Assembly (NCBI RefSeq): GCF_050717535.1
Contig: NZ_JBOITM010000073.1
Coordinates: forward strand, 39,360-103,359
Source: Clostridium_AD sp050717535
Lineage (GTDB): Bacteria > Bacillota > Clostridia > Clostridiales > Clostridiaceae
Direction of reading: 5' to 3'
DNA: 64,000 nucleotides
The first letter of the stretch is position 1. The number at the start of each line of letters is the position of its first letter. Shown here one piece after another: positions 18,325-26,803 of this stretch. A program made the translations under genes and the position numbers. The notes beneath the pieces are model-generated. The model was given only the letters and a program-made list of their open reading frames with translations, was not told the origin of the DNA and searched no databases.

Positions 18325-18620
18325 CAAGTATTGAAGTGTCCGAAGCGACTTGCAATAAGAGACGTAGAAACTATTGAAATTCGATTTAGAAATTCTTGCT
18401 TTGCGAAAATAAAATCCTCGTAAGCCTGCCAGGACGGCAGGCTAGCGAACCCGAGCCAGGACGGCGAGTGCATAACAATTAATAATTGTTATGTCCCCCA
18501 GAGAACTACCCAGAGGAGAGCGCTAGAGGATTTTATTTTCGCAAAGCATTAGAATTTCTTAATCGAATTTCCAGTTTCAAGCTCGTTTGCAAGGCGCGTA
18601 GGACCTCCCTAATACTTCTT
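18325..18620. repeat. Long quasi-palindromic element, copy A, at the 3' end of yihY
   Basis: The left arm from 18325 (AAGTATT, GTCC, CTTGCAA, GAAACT, AAATTCGATT, AGAAATTCT, GCTTTGCG, AAAATAAAATCCTC) pairs with the right arm running to 18620, which includes the yihY stop codon. Between the arms lie the GC-rich hairpin GCCTGCC-AGGAC-GGCAGGC, a GCCAGGACGGC motif, and the small palindrome around CATAACAATTAATAATTG. It shares the core with copy B at 28990-29292, but the outer arms are different. No coding potential is evident. Confidence 0.85.
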
Positions 18621-19445
18621 GCACTTGGGTTTTTGTTTGCCTTCTCTCCCAAAAGCTAACATAGCATTAAGCTCTCCACCTAGTAATATTATTATGGAGG
18701 TAATATAAAGCCATAACATAAGCACTATAACTGCTCCTATACCACCATAAACACTAGAATAGTTATTAAAATTATTCACATAGTACGCAAATGCTAATGA
18801 TGATAGTAACCAACCTAAAGTACTAAAGGTAGCTCCTGGCATTACTTCTCTCCACGTAAGTCTTCTACAAGGGGTAAAATGGTACAATGCTGCAAATATA
18901 AATACCATTCCAACTAGAGTTACTACATATCTTATAATATCCCAATTAAAAATAAATTTACTTGATACATTAAATCGCGTTACAATAACTCCACCTATCA
19001 TTTGTCCAAATACTACTAAAGCTACCGCAGCTATAATAACCAGCACAAGTCCCAGCATAAATAATACGGATATAATTAGAGTCTTCCAGTAAGGCCTTGT
19101 TTCTTTTTCATCATAAGCTTTATTTAATCCCTTTATTATAGCTCTGAAACCACTGGACCCAGTCCAAAGTACACCTATTATACTTAATGAAACTAAATTT
19201 CCACTTGTTTTATCAAACACACTTACAACTGTATTGTTAATTAAATCAAAAGTACCCTTGGGTACTACTTTACTTAGATATATCAGCACATCTGTACTTT
19301 TTAGGTCACTATAACCTAAAACGCTAAGTAGCAGCAATAAAAAGGGAAAAAAAGATAGCAATAAATAATAAGTAAGTTGAGCTGCCAAAGCAGTAATATC
19401 ATCGTCTATAACATTGGATATAAGTTTTTTCAAATCTTTTAACAT
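18609..19445 (-). CDS. YihY/BrkB family inner membrane protein
   Basis: This membrane protein of about 278 residues has six main hydrophobic helices. It carries the family segments ALAAQLTYYLLLSFFPFLLL near the N-terminus, GVLWTGSSGFRAIIKGLNKAY, and the late GGIGAVIVLMLWLYITS and ILLGGELNA. The family was once called ribonuclease BN and is now treated as membrane proteins of unknown transport function. I prefer ATG 19445, since AAAGGGTGGTG lies just upstream; the longer frame starts with TTG at 19472. The stop codon lies within the right arm of palindromic element A. Confidence 0.85.
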   Translation of the reverse strand: MLKDLKKLISNVIDDDITALAAQLTYYLLLSFFPFLLLLLSVLGYSDLKSTDVLIYLSKVVPKGTFDLINNTVVSVFDKTSGNLVSLSIIGVLWTGSSGFRAIIKGLNKAYDEKETRPYWKTLIISVLFMLGLVLVIIAAVALVVFGQMIGGVIVTRFNVSSKFIFNWDIIRYVVTLVGMVFIFAALYHFTPCRRLTWREVMPGATFSTLGWLLSSLAFAYYVNNFNNYSSVYGGIGAVIVLMLWLYITSIIILLGGELNAMLAFGREGKQKPKCKKY

Positions 19446-19565
19446 ATAGACACCACCCTTTTCAGTTAACAATCTGTAGTGGAGAGTTGAGCTTTAATTA
19501 TAAACACTTTATTTTATTATTATAACTTATAGTAAATTTTTATACCAATAAGTTTTTCGAAGTAG

Positions 19566-20826
19566 CTAAAAATAAGTGGTTACTTTAGGCACAAAGAATA
19601 AATTATCTGATAAGTTCATAAATAAGAAAACAATAAAACTTGCCATTACACCAGTATAAAAGGGTATATAAAACTTATCTCTAGTTATGCTATACAGTTT
19701 CTTAATTCTAAATAGCGTCGTTGTTATAATTCCAAGGAAAGAAAGTATTCCCAATATGCCTAGCTCACTTTGAAATTTCAAATAGGAATTATGGTTTGGA
19801 TAGCTCTTATATGCATAATATTTTAATTCACTATACTTCCCTACATATTCATTATATCTAGTAACGAAATTTCCATTACCAATGCCTAAAATTGGATGAT
19901 CCCTTATCATATATAGTGCTGTTTTCCAAAGTTTAATTCTTAATTCATTTTGATGTAAATCAACTGTACCTTCAATCCTTTGAGCCACAGACGGTATGAA
20001 CGAAATCAAAATAGCAAAACCACCTAAAGTGAAAATCCACTTAATACTATAAATTAGTGTAAGCACTAATAATCCTAGTCCAAGACCTAATATTGCATTC
20101 CTAGAAAAAAATATTTACTAATCTCTTTAATATATAATAACAAGTTGAAAATATTTTATCACTAGTATCAGCAGTGGAAACCTTAGCTTCTTCGGTTTCA
20201 GGCGCTGGTTTGACCAGTCCCGGAATTCTAGTCACAATAGCAGAAAAAGATCTGTATAAACTAGGACGGGCTTGCATGAAATTTACAGATGCAGCAATTG
20301 CGATAACCAGACTACATGATATCATGAATGTCAAAATCCGCTTCCACGAATTCCATTTTGCCCCAAATATCAACAGAAACGATGCTACAATTACTGCTCC
20401 CATAACCACCCAGCCAAGGCGCCCTCCGGAAAGGAATGCAAAAACCAAACTCATGCCCACGTTAGCATATGCAATTGGTGTTATCCATGATGGCAATCTT
20501 TTTTCATCACTTTCTTTTATTGTCCATATTGAGTCCGTAAAGGGTAAATGTAGCATAAAACGTATGCTAAAGAGCACAAGAAAATACACTCCAAATGAAA
20601 ACAATATCCAAAATACTCTATTGGATAACTCCGTAAATTTATAATCACGCTTATATATTCCATGATAAATAAACCTATTAAGAAAAAATCCTATGGCAAT
20701 TATTTCTGATAAAGCCAAATATAGTGATAGTCCCTTGATTCTAAACAATATCGTAGTAGCAATTAGTATTATGCAGATAAGTTCAGTAACCCAAAAACGT
20801 TTATGAAATGCTAGGGTATCTTCCAT
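19566..20826 (-). pseudogene. O-antigen ligase/polymerase family protein, frameshifted at an A7 tract
   Basis: Two open frames encode one protein. 20101-20826 gives 241 residues with N-terminal helices, including LSGGRLGWV; the frame then stops at NIFF. The following frame continues FSRNAILGLGLGLLV into 19566-20066, which holds the Wzy_C-type signature (HPILGIGNGNFVTRY and PNHNSYLKFQSELGILG). Dropping one A of the seven at 20105-20111 restores a single frame of about 418 residues. The C-terminus ends VTTYF then TAG, where relatives usually continue with a tryptophan, so a second lesion is possible. It lies downstream of rmlB. Confidence 0.8.
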
Positions 20827-20858
20827 TCTATAATTCTCCTTTGTTTGCTTTTAAACGC

Positions 20859-21911
20859 CTATTTTGAATACATATTGTTATAATAATTTTGGTATTCCCC
20901 TGATGTAATATTATTCATCCACTGTTTATTATCTATATTCCATTTTATTGTCTTTTTTATTCCTACTTCAAATGTAGTTTCAGGATACCATCCTAACTCC
21001 TGTTTTATCTTAGCTGGATCTATTCCATATCTCATGTCGTGACCTTTTCTATCTTCAACATAAGTTATTAGTTTTTCCGTTATGTCACTATCTACATTTT
21101 CATTTAAATAATTTACAACAGTTTTAACTATTTGCATATTAGTTCTCTCGTTATGTCCACCTATATTGTAAACTTCCCCTACTCTACCACCATTTATAAC
21201 CATGTCTATAGCTTTACAGTGGTCGACTACGTACAACCAATCTCTTATATTCATTCCATCACCGTAAACTGGTAGATCTTTATGATTTAAACAGTTATTT
21301 ATTAGGAGCGGTATTAATTTTTCTGGAAATTGGTATGGACCATAATTATTTGAACATCTGGTTATATTTACAGGCATTTTATAGGTATCAAAATAAGCTT
21401 TAACCATTAAATCTGCGCCTGTTTTACTTGAAGAATATGGACTATGTGGGTCTAGTGGTGTAGTTTCAAGAAAGTACCCTGTTTTGCCAAGTGATCCATA
21501 TACTTCGTCCGTTGATACTTGCATAAATTTCTTTCCTTCTTTAAATCCACCGTTAATTTCCCATGCATTCTTTGCTACATTTAAAATATTTACTGTACCT
21601 AAGATGTTTGTTTTAACAAATATCTCTGGCTCTTTTATACTTCTATCTACATGTGATTCTGCTGCAAAATTCACAACGTAATCAATATCATTATCGTTAA
21701 ATATTTTTTCTACAAATTTTTTGTCACATATATCTCCTTGCACAAAGGAATAGTTTTTATTATTTTCTATATCTTTCAAATCTTCTAAGTTTCCTGCATA
21801 AGTTAATTTATCTAAATTTATAATTTTTATATCTGAATATTTATCTAACATATAATGTACGAAATTTGCACCTATAAATCCAGCTCCACCTGTTACTAAA
21901 TAAGTTTTCAT
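20859..21911 (-). CDS. rfbB: dTDP-glucose 4,6-dehydratase
   Basis: RmlB makes dTDP-4-keto-6-deoxyglucose. The 350-residue protein shows the NAD loop TGGAGFIGANFVHYML, NFAAESHVDRSI, QVSTDEVYGSLG, the catalytic SPYSSSKTGADL, NNYGPYQFPEKL and GDGMNIRDWLYV. These are diagnostic of RmlB rather than generic epimerases. The gene is third in the rfbA-rfbC-rfbB order, with 2 bp to rfbC. No rmlD follows; the next gene is the frameshifted polymerase. Confidence 0.96.
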   Translation of the reverse strand: MKTYLVTGGAGFIGANFVHYMLDKYSDIKIINLDKLTYAGNLEDLKDIENNKNYSFVQGDICDKKFVEKIFNDNDIDYVVNFAAESHVDRSIKEPEIFVKTNILGTVNILNVAKNAWEINGGFKEGKKFMQVSTDEVYGSLGKTGYFLETTPLDPHSPYSSSKTGADLMVKAYFDTYKMPVNITRCSNNYGPYQFPEKLIPLLINNCLNHKDLPVYGDGMNIRDWLYVVDHCKAIDMVINGGRVGEVYNIGGHNERTNMQIVKTVVNYLNENVDSDITEKLITYVEDRKGHDMRYGIDPAKIKQELGWYPETTFEVGIKKTIKWNIDNKQWMNNITSGEYQNYYNNMYSK

Positions 21912-21913
21912 AA

Positions 21914-22483
21914 TTAATTACACCCCTTATATTCGAATGACACTTGTAAATTTTTTAATTTCTTTTGCAACTTATCCTTATCCGATAATAGTATCTCTTC
22001 TATACCTTCTAATGGCCACTCTATAGATATATCTTCATCATTCCACAATATACCACTATCATATTCAGGAGCATAGAAGTCTGTACATTTGTAATTAAAC
22101 ACAGCAACATCTGACATAACTAAAAAACCATGAGCAAAGCCTTCCGGGACATAAAATTGTTTTTTATTTTCTTCCGTAAGAATTGCTCCTTCCCACTGTC
22201 CAAATGTGGATGAACCCTTCCTTAAATCTACAGCTACATCAAATACTTTTCCCTCTGTAACTCTAACTAATTTACCTTGAGTATGTTTAGTTTGAAAATG
22301 AAGTCCTCTAAGTACTCCTTTGTTAGACCTTGATTCATTGTCTTGAACAAATTCCATAGTAAGTCCTGCCTCAAAGAAATCATTCTTATTGTAGGTCTCC
22401 ATAAAATAGCCTCTATTGTCACCGAAAACTTTAGGTTCTATTATATACAAATCCTTTATCTTAGTCTCTATAAAATTAAACAT
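21914..22483 (-). CDS. rfbC: dTDP-4-dehydrorhamnose 3,5-epimerase
   Basis: This 189-residue cupin enzyme contains DNRGYFMETYNKNDF, FVQDNESRSNKGVLRGLHFQ with the catalytic histidine, KLVRVTEGKVFDVAVDLR and YVPEGFAHGFLV. It epimerises dTDP-4-keto-6-deoxyglucose at C3 and C5. I choose ATG 22483, directly behind GAGGAGGAGTTATTG; the triplet upstream is TTG. It is tightly packed between rfbA and rfbB. Without RmlD in the window, its product would need a reductase encoded elsewhere. Confidence 0.95.
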   Translation of the reverse strand: MFNFIETKIKDLYIIEPKVFGDNRGYFMETYNKNDFFEAGLTMEFVQDNESRSNKGVLRGLHFQTKHTQGKLVRVTEGKVFDVAVDLRKGSSTFGQWEGAILTEENKKQFYVPEGFAHGFLVMSDVAVFNYKCTDFYAPEYDSGILWNDEDISIEWPLEGIEEILLSDKDKLQKKLKNLQVSFEYKGCN

Positions 22484-22501
22484 CAATAACTCCTCCTCGA
22501 T

Positions 22502-23419
22502 TTATTCTAGCTCAACTTCAGCTTTTAACTTAGCTTCTAATTTAGCTTTATCATAATCATCAGCAATCCGCATTAAATACTTACCATATTCTATTTTCAT
22601 TAGTGGTTTTGCCAATTTTAGAAGTTGCTGTTTATTTATAAACCCCTTTCTAAAAGCTATTTCTTCTATACAAGCCACATATAGTCCTTGCCTGGTTTGA
22701 ATAGCTTCAACAAAGTTAGCTGCGTCCAGGAGTCCTCTGTGAGTTCCTGTGTCAAGCCAAGCCATTCCTCTTCCAAAAAGCTCAACTTTTAAATTACCTC
22801 GCCTTAAGTATTCATTATTAACTGCTGTTATTTCTATTTCTCCTCTATCAGAAGGTTTAATGCTTTTCGCAATCTCTACTACATCGTTATCATAGAAATA
22901 TAAGCCAGGCACTGCATAATTTGATTTTGGTTTCAGTGGTTTTTCCTCTATAGATAATACGTTATTATTATCATCAAATTCAACAACACCAAACTCCGTT
23001 GGATTGCTTACATGATATCCAAAAATAGTAGATCCTTCTTCTCTGTCCACTGCTCTTTTTAATCTTTCACTAAAGCCATAACCGTAGAAAATATTATCAC
23101 CTAAAACTAAGGCTACTTTATCACTGCCTATAAACTCTTCTCCTATAATAAAAGCATCTGCAAGTCCTCTTGGAATTTCTTGAACCGTATATTGCAATTT
23201 AAGTCCTATATCACTTCCATCACCTAATAACTCTTCAAAAGTAACTATATCTCTAGGCGTTGAAATAATTAATATTTCTTTTATACCTGCAAGCATTAAT
23301 ACTGATAATGGATAATATATCATCGGCTTATCGTATATTGGTAATATTTGCTTTGATACTGCTTTGGTTACTGGATATAGCCTAGTGCCGGAACCACCCG
23401 CTAAAATAATACCTTTCAT
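22502..23419 (-). CDS. rfbA: Glucose-1-phosphate thymidylyltransferase
   Basis: RmlA joins dTTP and glucose-1-phosphate to start dTDP-sugar synthesis. The 305-residue protein has KGIILAGGSGTRLYPVT, SKQILPIYDKPMIYYPLS, the VLGDNIFYG metal site, SIEEKPLKPKSNYAVPGLYF split across two segments, and GRGMAWLDTGTHRGL. These are specific to RmlA. ATG is behind GGGAGG. It starts the rfbACB set immediately downstream of the broken-gene region. Confidence 0.96.
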   Translation of the reverse strand: MKGIILAGGSGTRLYPVTKAVSKQILPIYDKPMIYYPLSVLMLAGIKEILIISTPRDIVTFEELLGDGSDIGLKLQYTVQEIPRGLADAFIIGEEFIGSDKVALVLGDNIFYGYGFSERLKRAVDREEGSTIFGYHVSNPTEFGVVEFDDNNNVLSIEEKPLKPKSNYAVPGLYFYDNDVVEIAKSIKPSDRGEIEITAVNNEYLRRGNLKVELFGRGMAWLDTGTHRGLLDAANFVEAIQTRQGLYVACIEEIAFRKGFINKQQLLKLAKPLMKIEYGKYLMRIADDYDKAKLEAKLKAEVELE

Positions 23420-23461
23420 ATTTTGCCTCCCTAGAAATTTTTATATAAAATCACAATTTCG

Positions 23462-24076
23462 TTAAATTTTCATCCATTGTTTGGACGTACAATTATATTT
23501 TTTAATAACCCTGGCAGGCATTCCAAAAGCTATGCAGTTACTAGGAACATCCCTATTAACCACTGAATTTGCTCCAATAATACAACCATCGCCAATATTA
23601 ACTCCTAATAATATGCAAACATTTTCTCCTATCCATACATCATTGCCTATTGATACAGATTTAGTATTAAGTGGTCTCTTGTCTGGTGCCTTTTCATTCT
23701 CTTGTATAAAATCATACGCATCTTTTATAGCTTGTCTAAACTTTTCCTCCTCTATAATAAGATGATCTGAAGGTAATACCACCATGGTAGAATCACTGTA
23801 AAACTTTTCTATATAAAAAGCTGAAAGTGCTATACATGGCGCAGTATTTTTACCTACTGGCTCAACTATAATATTTCTAACTGGCAACTGCGGTAACTGC
23901 TGCTTTACTAAGTCCATGTAATCTAATGATGTTACTACAAAAATTCTTTCCTCAGGAATTATATCTTTGATTCTATTAATAGTCATCTGTATCATTGTTT
24001 CCTCACCTAAAAGTTTTACAAACTGTTTAGGTTTTTCATCAGTTGAAAGAGGCCAAAATCTAGTCCCCTTACCTCC
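23462..24076 (-). pseudogene. Chimera of a ManC N-terminal part and a hexapeptide acetyltransferase C-terminal part
   Basis: From 24076 the frame reads GGKGTRFWPLSTDEKPKQF and runs through EPVGKNTAPCIALSAF and VLPSDHLI, as in ManC. Near 23690 (after FIQENEK) it switches in frame to a left-handed beta-helix protein: VSIGNDVWIGENVCILLG, GANSVVNRDVPSN and GMPARVIKKY, ending KQWMKI. The first residues MLCALIMA of ManC are absent and no start codon precedes GGKG, although an internal ATG at 23995 leaves 177 residues open. The guanylyltransferase lacks its C-terminal half. It looks like a deletion fusion of two former capsule genes. Confidence 0.8.
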
Positions 24077-24160
24077 TTTCCTGCTATTTCTCCTGGAATA
24101 ATATATAGTCCATCTATTCCTATTCTAATTCCCAACCACTTCACATCCTATTTTTTTATA

Positions 24161-24208
24161 TTTATATATTATTATATATTATTATATATTATTATATATT
24201 TATATATT
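24161..24208. repeat. 10-bp AT-only tandem repeat (about 4.5 copies)
   Basis: The unit ATTATATATT is repeated in tandem in the spacer between two gene relics. The neighbouring bases 24077-24140 read on the minus strand contain an open stretch (GIDGLYIIPGEIAGK) that resembles neither flank, probably another gene scrap. Confidence 0.85.
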
Positions 24209-24214
24209 AATAAA

Positions 24215-24463
24215 CTATCTAAGATAATTATTATTTCTTCCATTTATAATTGTTTGTACCCAGTTATGCAAACTATATTTTTCATAAACATCATCATTAA
24301 TAGATACATACTTGTTATTAATAAATTCTTCTATTTCACCTAAATCATTCTCATCCATTACAAATATATTATTTTCATTATAAAAATCGTATTTCACAAT
24401 ATTTATATTGGTAGTAACCATCTTTCTTCTAGCGCCCAATGTCTCAATAGTTCTCATGGTCAA
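24215..24463 (-). pseudogene. C-terminal fragment of a capsular polysaccharide biosynthesis protein
   Basis: The 82 residues (MRTIETLGARRKMVTTN, VKYDFYNENNIFVMDEN, YEKYSLHNWVQTI) match the C-terminal end of a CpsH-type capsular biosynthesis protein of unknown catalytic role, whose full length is roughly 300 residues or more. The N-terminal part is absent; the upstream sequence instead carries an epimerase remnant. There is no ribosome binding site before the first ATG. I treat it as a relic. Confidence 0.65.
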
Positions 24464-24479
24464 ATTTACTCATATTCCT

Positions 24480-24860
24480 TCACCTCTTAGCCTGAATCAG
24501 CATTCCAGTTTCTTTCATTTCATCTATTGAATGTTCAAAAAAAACATCTGATTTTTCTAAGCCACTTTCACTATTTTGTAACTTCACCCATGTTGTAAAC
24601 TCTTCCATACCTTTTTCAAAAGTATATTCGGGTTTAAATTCACATAACTCTTTAGCTCTACTTATCCTCTCCATATACAGATCGTGATGAAGAAAGAATT
24701 ATTTTCTTGATAGGCAACTTATTTTTTAATATAACCTCAAGTAAATTTGCTCCGAAAAACTATCCAGAACAACGATCTCATACTTTCCTTTTTTATATAA
24801 GTTATCAACCACAGAATTTCCTATAAACCCTGCTCCTCCAGTTATTAAAACTTTACTCAT
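24480..24860 (-). pseudogene. NAD-dependent sugar epimerase with internal deletions
   Basis: The gene starts at ATG 24860 with KVLITGGAGFIGNSVVDNL and IVVLDSF, then the frame breaks. In another frame it continues GANLLEVILKNKLPIKKII and LSSSRSVYGED, and then in the frame of 24480-24674 the C-terminus RAKELCEFKPEYTFEKGMEE. Relative to extended SDR epimerases of about 310-340 residues, two blocks are missing: one before GANLLE and one containing the catalytic Y-x3-K. It cannot be functional. Its start overlaps the stop of the relic upstream by ATGA, a fossil of operon organisation. Confidence 0.8.
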
Positions 24861-25146
24861 CTTTTATTGTCTCCCCATACAGCTAATGAATCATATTCTC
24901 TATCATCAAATGCGCCATATTGTAATTTTATTTTTTTATCGTCTTTCGCAAGCAGCTCTATAGCCTGCCTTAAACTATTCTTAGCTATACCACATAATGA
25001 AGAAGGATTAGTGGGTGAATTTTCATCAATAGGTCCTTCCCAATATCCAATCTCATGCATTTTACCCATAACTGATAAATGCGTAAGTCCTCCACTAATC
25101 ATATTTTTCAGAAATATATAATGATCATACCTTTTTCATATATCAT
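24857..25146 (-). pseudogene. NAD-dependent epimerase/dehydratase fragment, frameshifted
   Basis: An ATG at 25146 behind AGAGGGAG starts MIYEKGMIIIYF and stops. In the next frame the homology runs DHYIFLKNMISGGLTHL, SVMGKMHEIGYWEGPIDE and NPSSLCGIAKNSLRQA, which includes the substrate-side region and catalytic Y/C-x3-K zone of extended SDR sugar enzymes. The usual tyrosine of Y-G-x-x-K is replaced by cysteine here (CGIAK). The NAD-binding N-terminus and most of the C-terminus are gone. Confidence 0.7.
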
Positions 25147-25194
25147 TACTCCCTCTATACCATTTTAAATAACATATTTTAGCTTTCCCTTAAT

Positions 25195-25701
25195 TTATGC
25201 TGAATAATCTTTAGACCTACGCGTTTTGAGTCCATCATCATTTATTCCCTCTGCTTTTATAACTTTAAATACTGTTCTAAATAAAATTTTTACATCAAGT
25301 GCCAATGATTTATTATTTAAATAATAAACGTCATGCACTGTTTTTTTAAGCTCATATTGATTGTATAAAGCAAGTCTTGGTCCAACAAAAGTCATATCCC
25401 CTTTAAGTATATTAATTGATTGGGGAAGTTCGTCTAGACTAGATTTTCTTAAGAATTTTCCAATTAAAGTTACATAACTTTTTGAACTATCAAGTTTATC
25501 AGTGGATACATCAGGAGTTCCAATTTTCATTGTTCTAAACTTATAGAATTTAAACAATTCATTATTTCTACCTATTCTCATCTGAGTAAAAAATACTGGT
25601 CCTTTTGAAGTTAACTTTATCATTATTCCCACAATCAAAAATAATGGTAATAGTACCACTAAAATAAGCAAACTAATTGTACTGTCTAATAATTTATCCA
25701 T
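25195..25701 (-). pseudogene. Undecaprenyl-phosphate sugar transferase with an internal deletion
   Basis: The 168-residue open frame has the membrane helix, MRIGRNNELFKFYKFRTM, LRKSSLDELPQSINILKG and MTFVGPRLALYNQYEL, then jumps directly to DVYYLNNKSLALDVKILF. The segment of roughly 30 residues between these blocks, which in this family includes the R-P-G-x-T-G-W and N-G-R-D motifs, is missing although the reading frame is kept. VGPRP has also become VGPRL. Compare the intact paralogue at 16977-17645. It is probably inactive; a neofunctional short form cannot be excluded. Confidence 0.75.
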
Positions 25702-25990
25702 AACAACCTTTTGTTTTTCAAATTACTGGCTTATTATGCAACAATTCATTTAACTCTTTATTTCATAATAAGTTTAGTCAAACTTATTGTTAGCTCAGTA
25801 ATATAATGGCATGTTTTAGAACCCACGCGAAAAAAAACAGTAGTTATAAACTCCTGATTTTTTATGTATTATATTAAATTATTAATAGCCAAATAATGTA
25901 CATTAGATTCGCTTAAATAATATTGGTTTCCTATCACTATTATTATATAATATGATTATATATATACTGAATATAGAAGGGATTGATTAA

Positions 25991-26803
25991 ATGAAATTAG
26001 CACTAGCCCAATTTGATATTGCTTGGGAAGATAAATCCACCAACAAAGAAACTGCAATACAATTCATAAAACAAGCAGCTGATGAAAATGTAGATATAAT
26101 ACTTTTCCCTGAAATGGCTTTAACAGGTTTTTCTATGAATACTTCTTTTATAGGAGAAACCAACAATGAAACAATAGAATTTTTTAAGAAAATCAGTAGT
26201 CAATTTAATATCTTAATAGGCTTTGGATATGTAGACGGCACCGCTAATAGTAAAAATAAATACTCTGTAGTGTCGCCTTGTGGAGATGAACTTGTAAATT
26301 ACACTAAAATCCATCCTTTTTCCTTTGGAGGAGAAACTGAATTTTACCAAAGTGGAAGCCAAATAAACACATTTAATGCTTTTGGTTTTACTATAGCCCC
26401 TTTAATCTGTTACGATTTACGCTTTCCCGAAATCTTTCAGGTAGCTTCAAAAACTGCTCACCTAATTACCCTTGCAGCTAACTGGCCAATAGAACGTCGC
26501 CAGCATTGGATTACCTTACTACAAGCAAGAGCTATAGAAAATCAATGTTATATAGCAGGTATAAACCGAGTTGGTGAAGGAAATGGATTAACCTACAGCG
26601 GCGACTCCATGATCATAGATCCACTTGGGAATATAATAAGTAGCTTATATATGGATGATGGCTTAATTATAGCTGATATATCTGTGGAAAACGTAACTCA
26701 GATTAGAGAAAATTTTAACCTTAAAGAAGATAGAAAAGAAGGGCTGTATTGTACTATGTATTCCGATAATATTTATCCTCCTGTTGACTCATCAACTTAT
26801 TGA
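25991..26803 (+). CDS. Carbon-nitrogen hydrolase (omega-amidase/YafV-like nitrilase)
   Basis: This 270-residue cytoplasmic enzyme carries the nitrilase triad: Glu in LFPEMALTGF near residue 41, Lys in YTKIHPF near residue 106, and Cys in LICYDLRFPEIF near residue 140. YDLRFPE with NWPIERRQHW is typical of omega-amidases that hydrolyse 2-oxosuccinamate or 2-oxoglutaramate. It has its own start behind AGAAGGG and is transcribed alone on the plus strand. Its last 50 bp overlap the convergent antitoxin gene. A diverged copy of its 3' end lies at 27406-27497. Confidence 0.88.
   Translation: MKLALAQFDIAWEDKSTNKETAIQFIKQAADENVDIILFPEMALTGFSMNTSFIGETNNETIEFFKKISSQFNILIGFGYVDGTANSKNKYSVVSPCGDELVNYTKIHPFSFGGETEFYQSGSQINTFNAFGFTIAPLICYDLRFPEIFQVASKTAHLITLAANWPIERRQHWITLLQARAIENQCYIAGINRVGEGNGLTYSGDSMIIDPLGNIISSLYMDDGLIIADISVENVTQIRENFNLKEDRKEGLYCTMYSDNIYPPVDSSTY

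Noticed and set aside
23995..24076. Intact second manC gene
   Set aside because: The N-terminus lacks a start and the C-terminal half is replaced by an acetyltransferase sequence.
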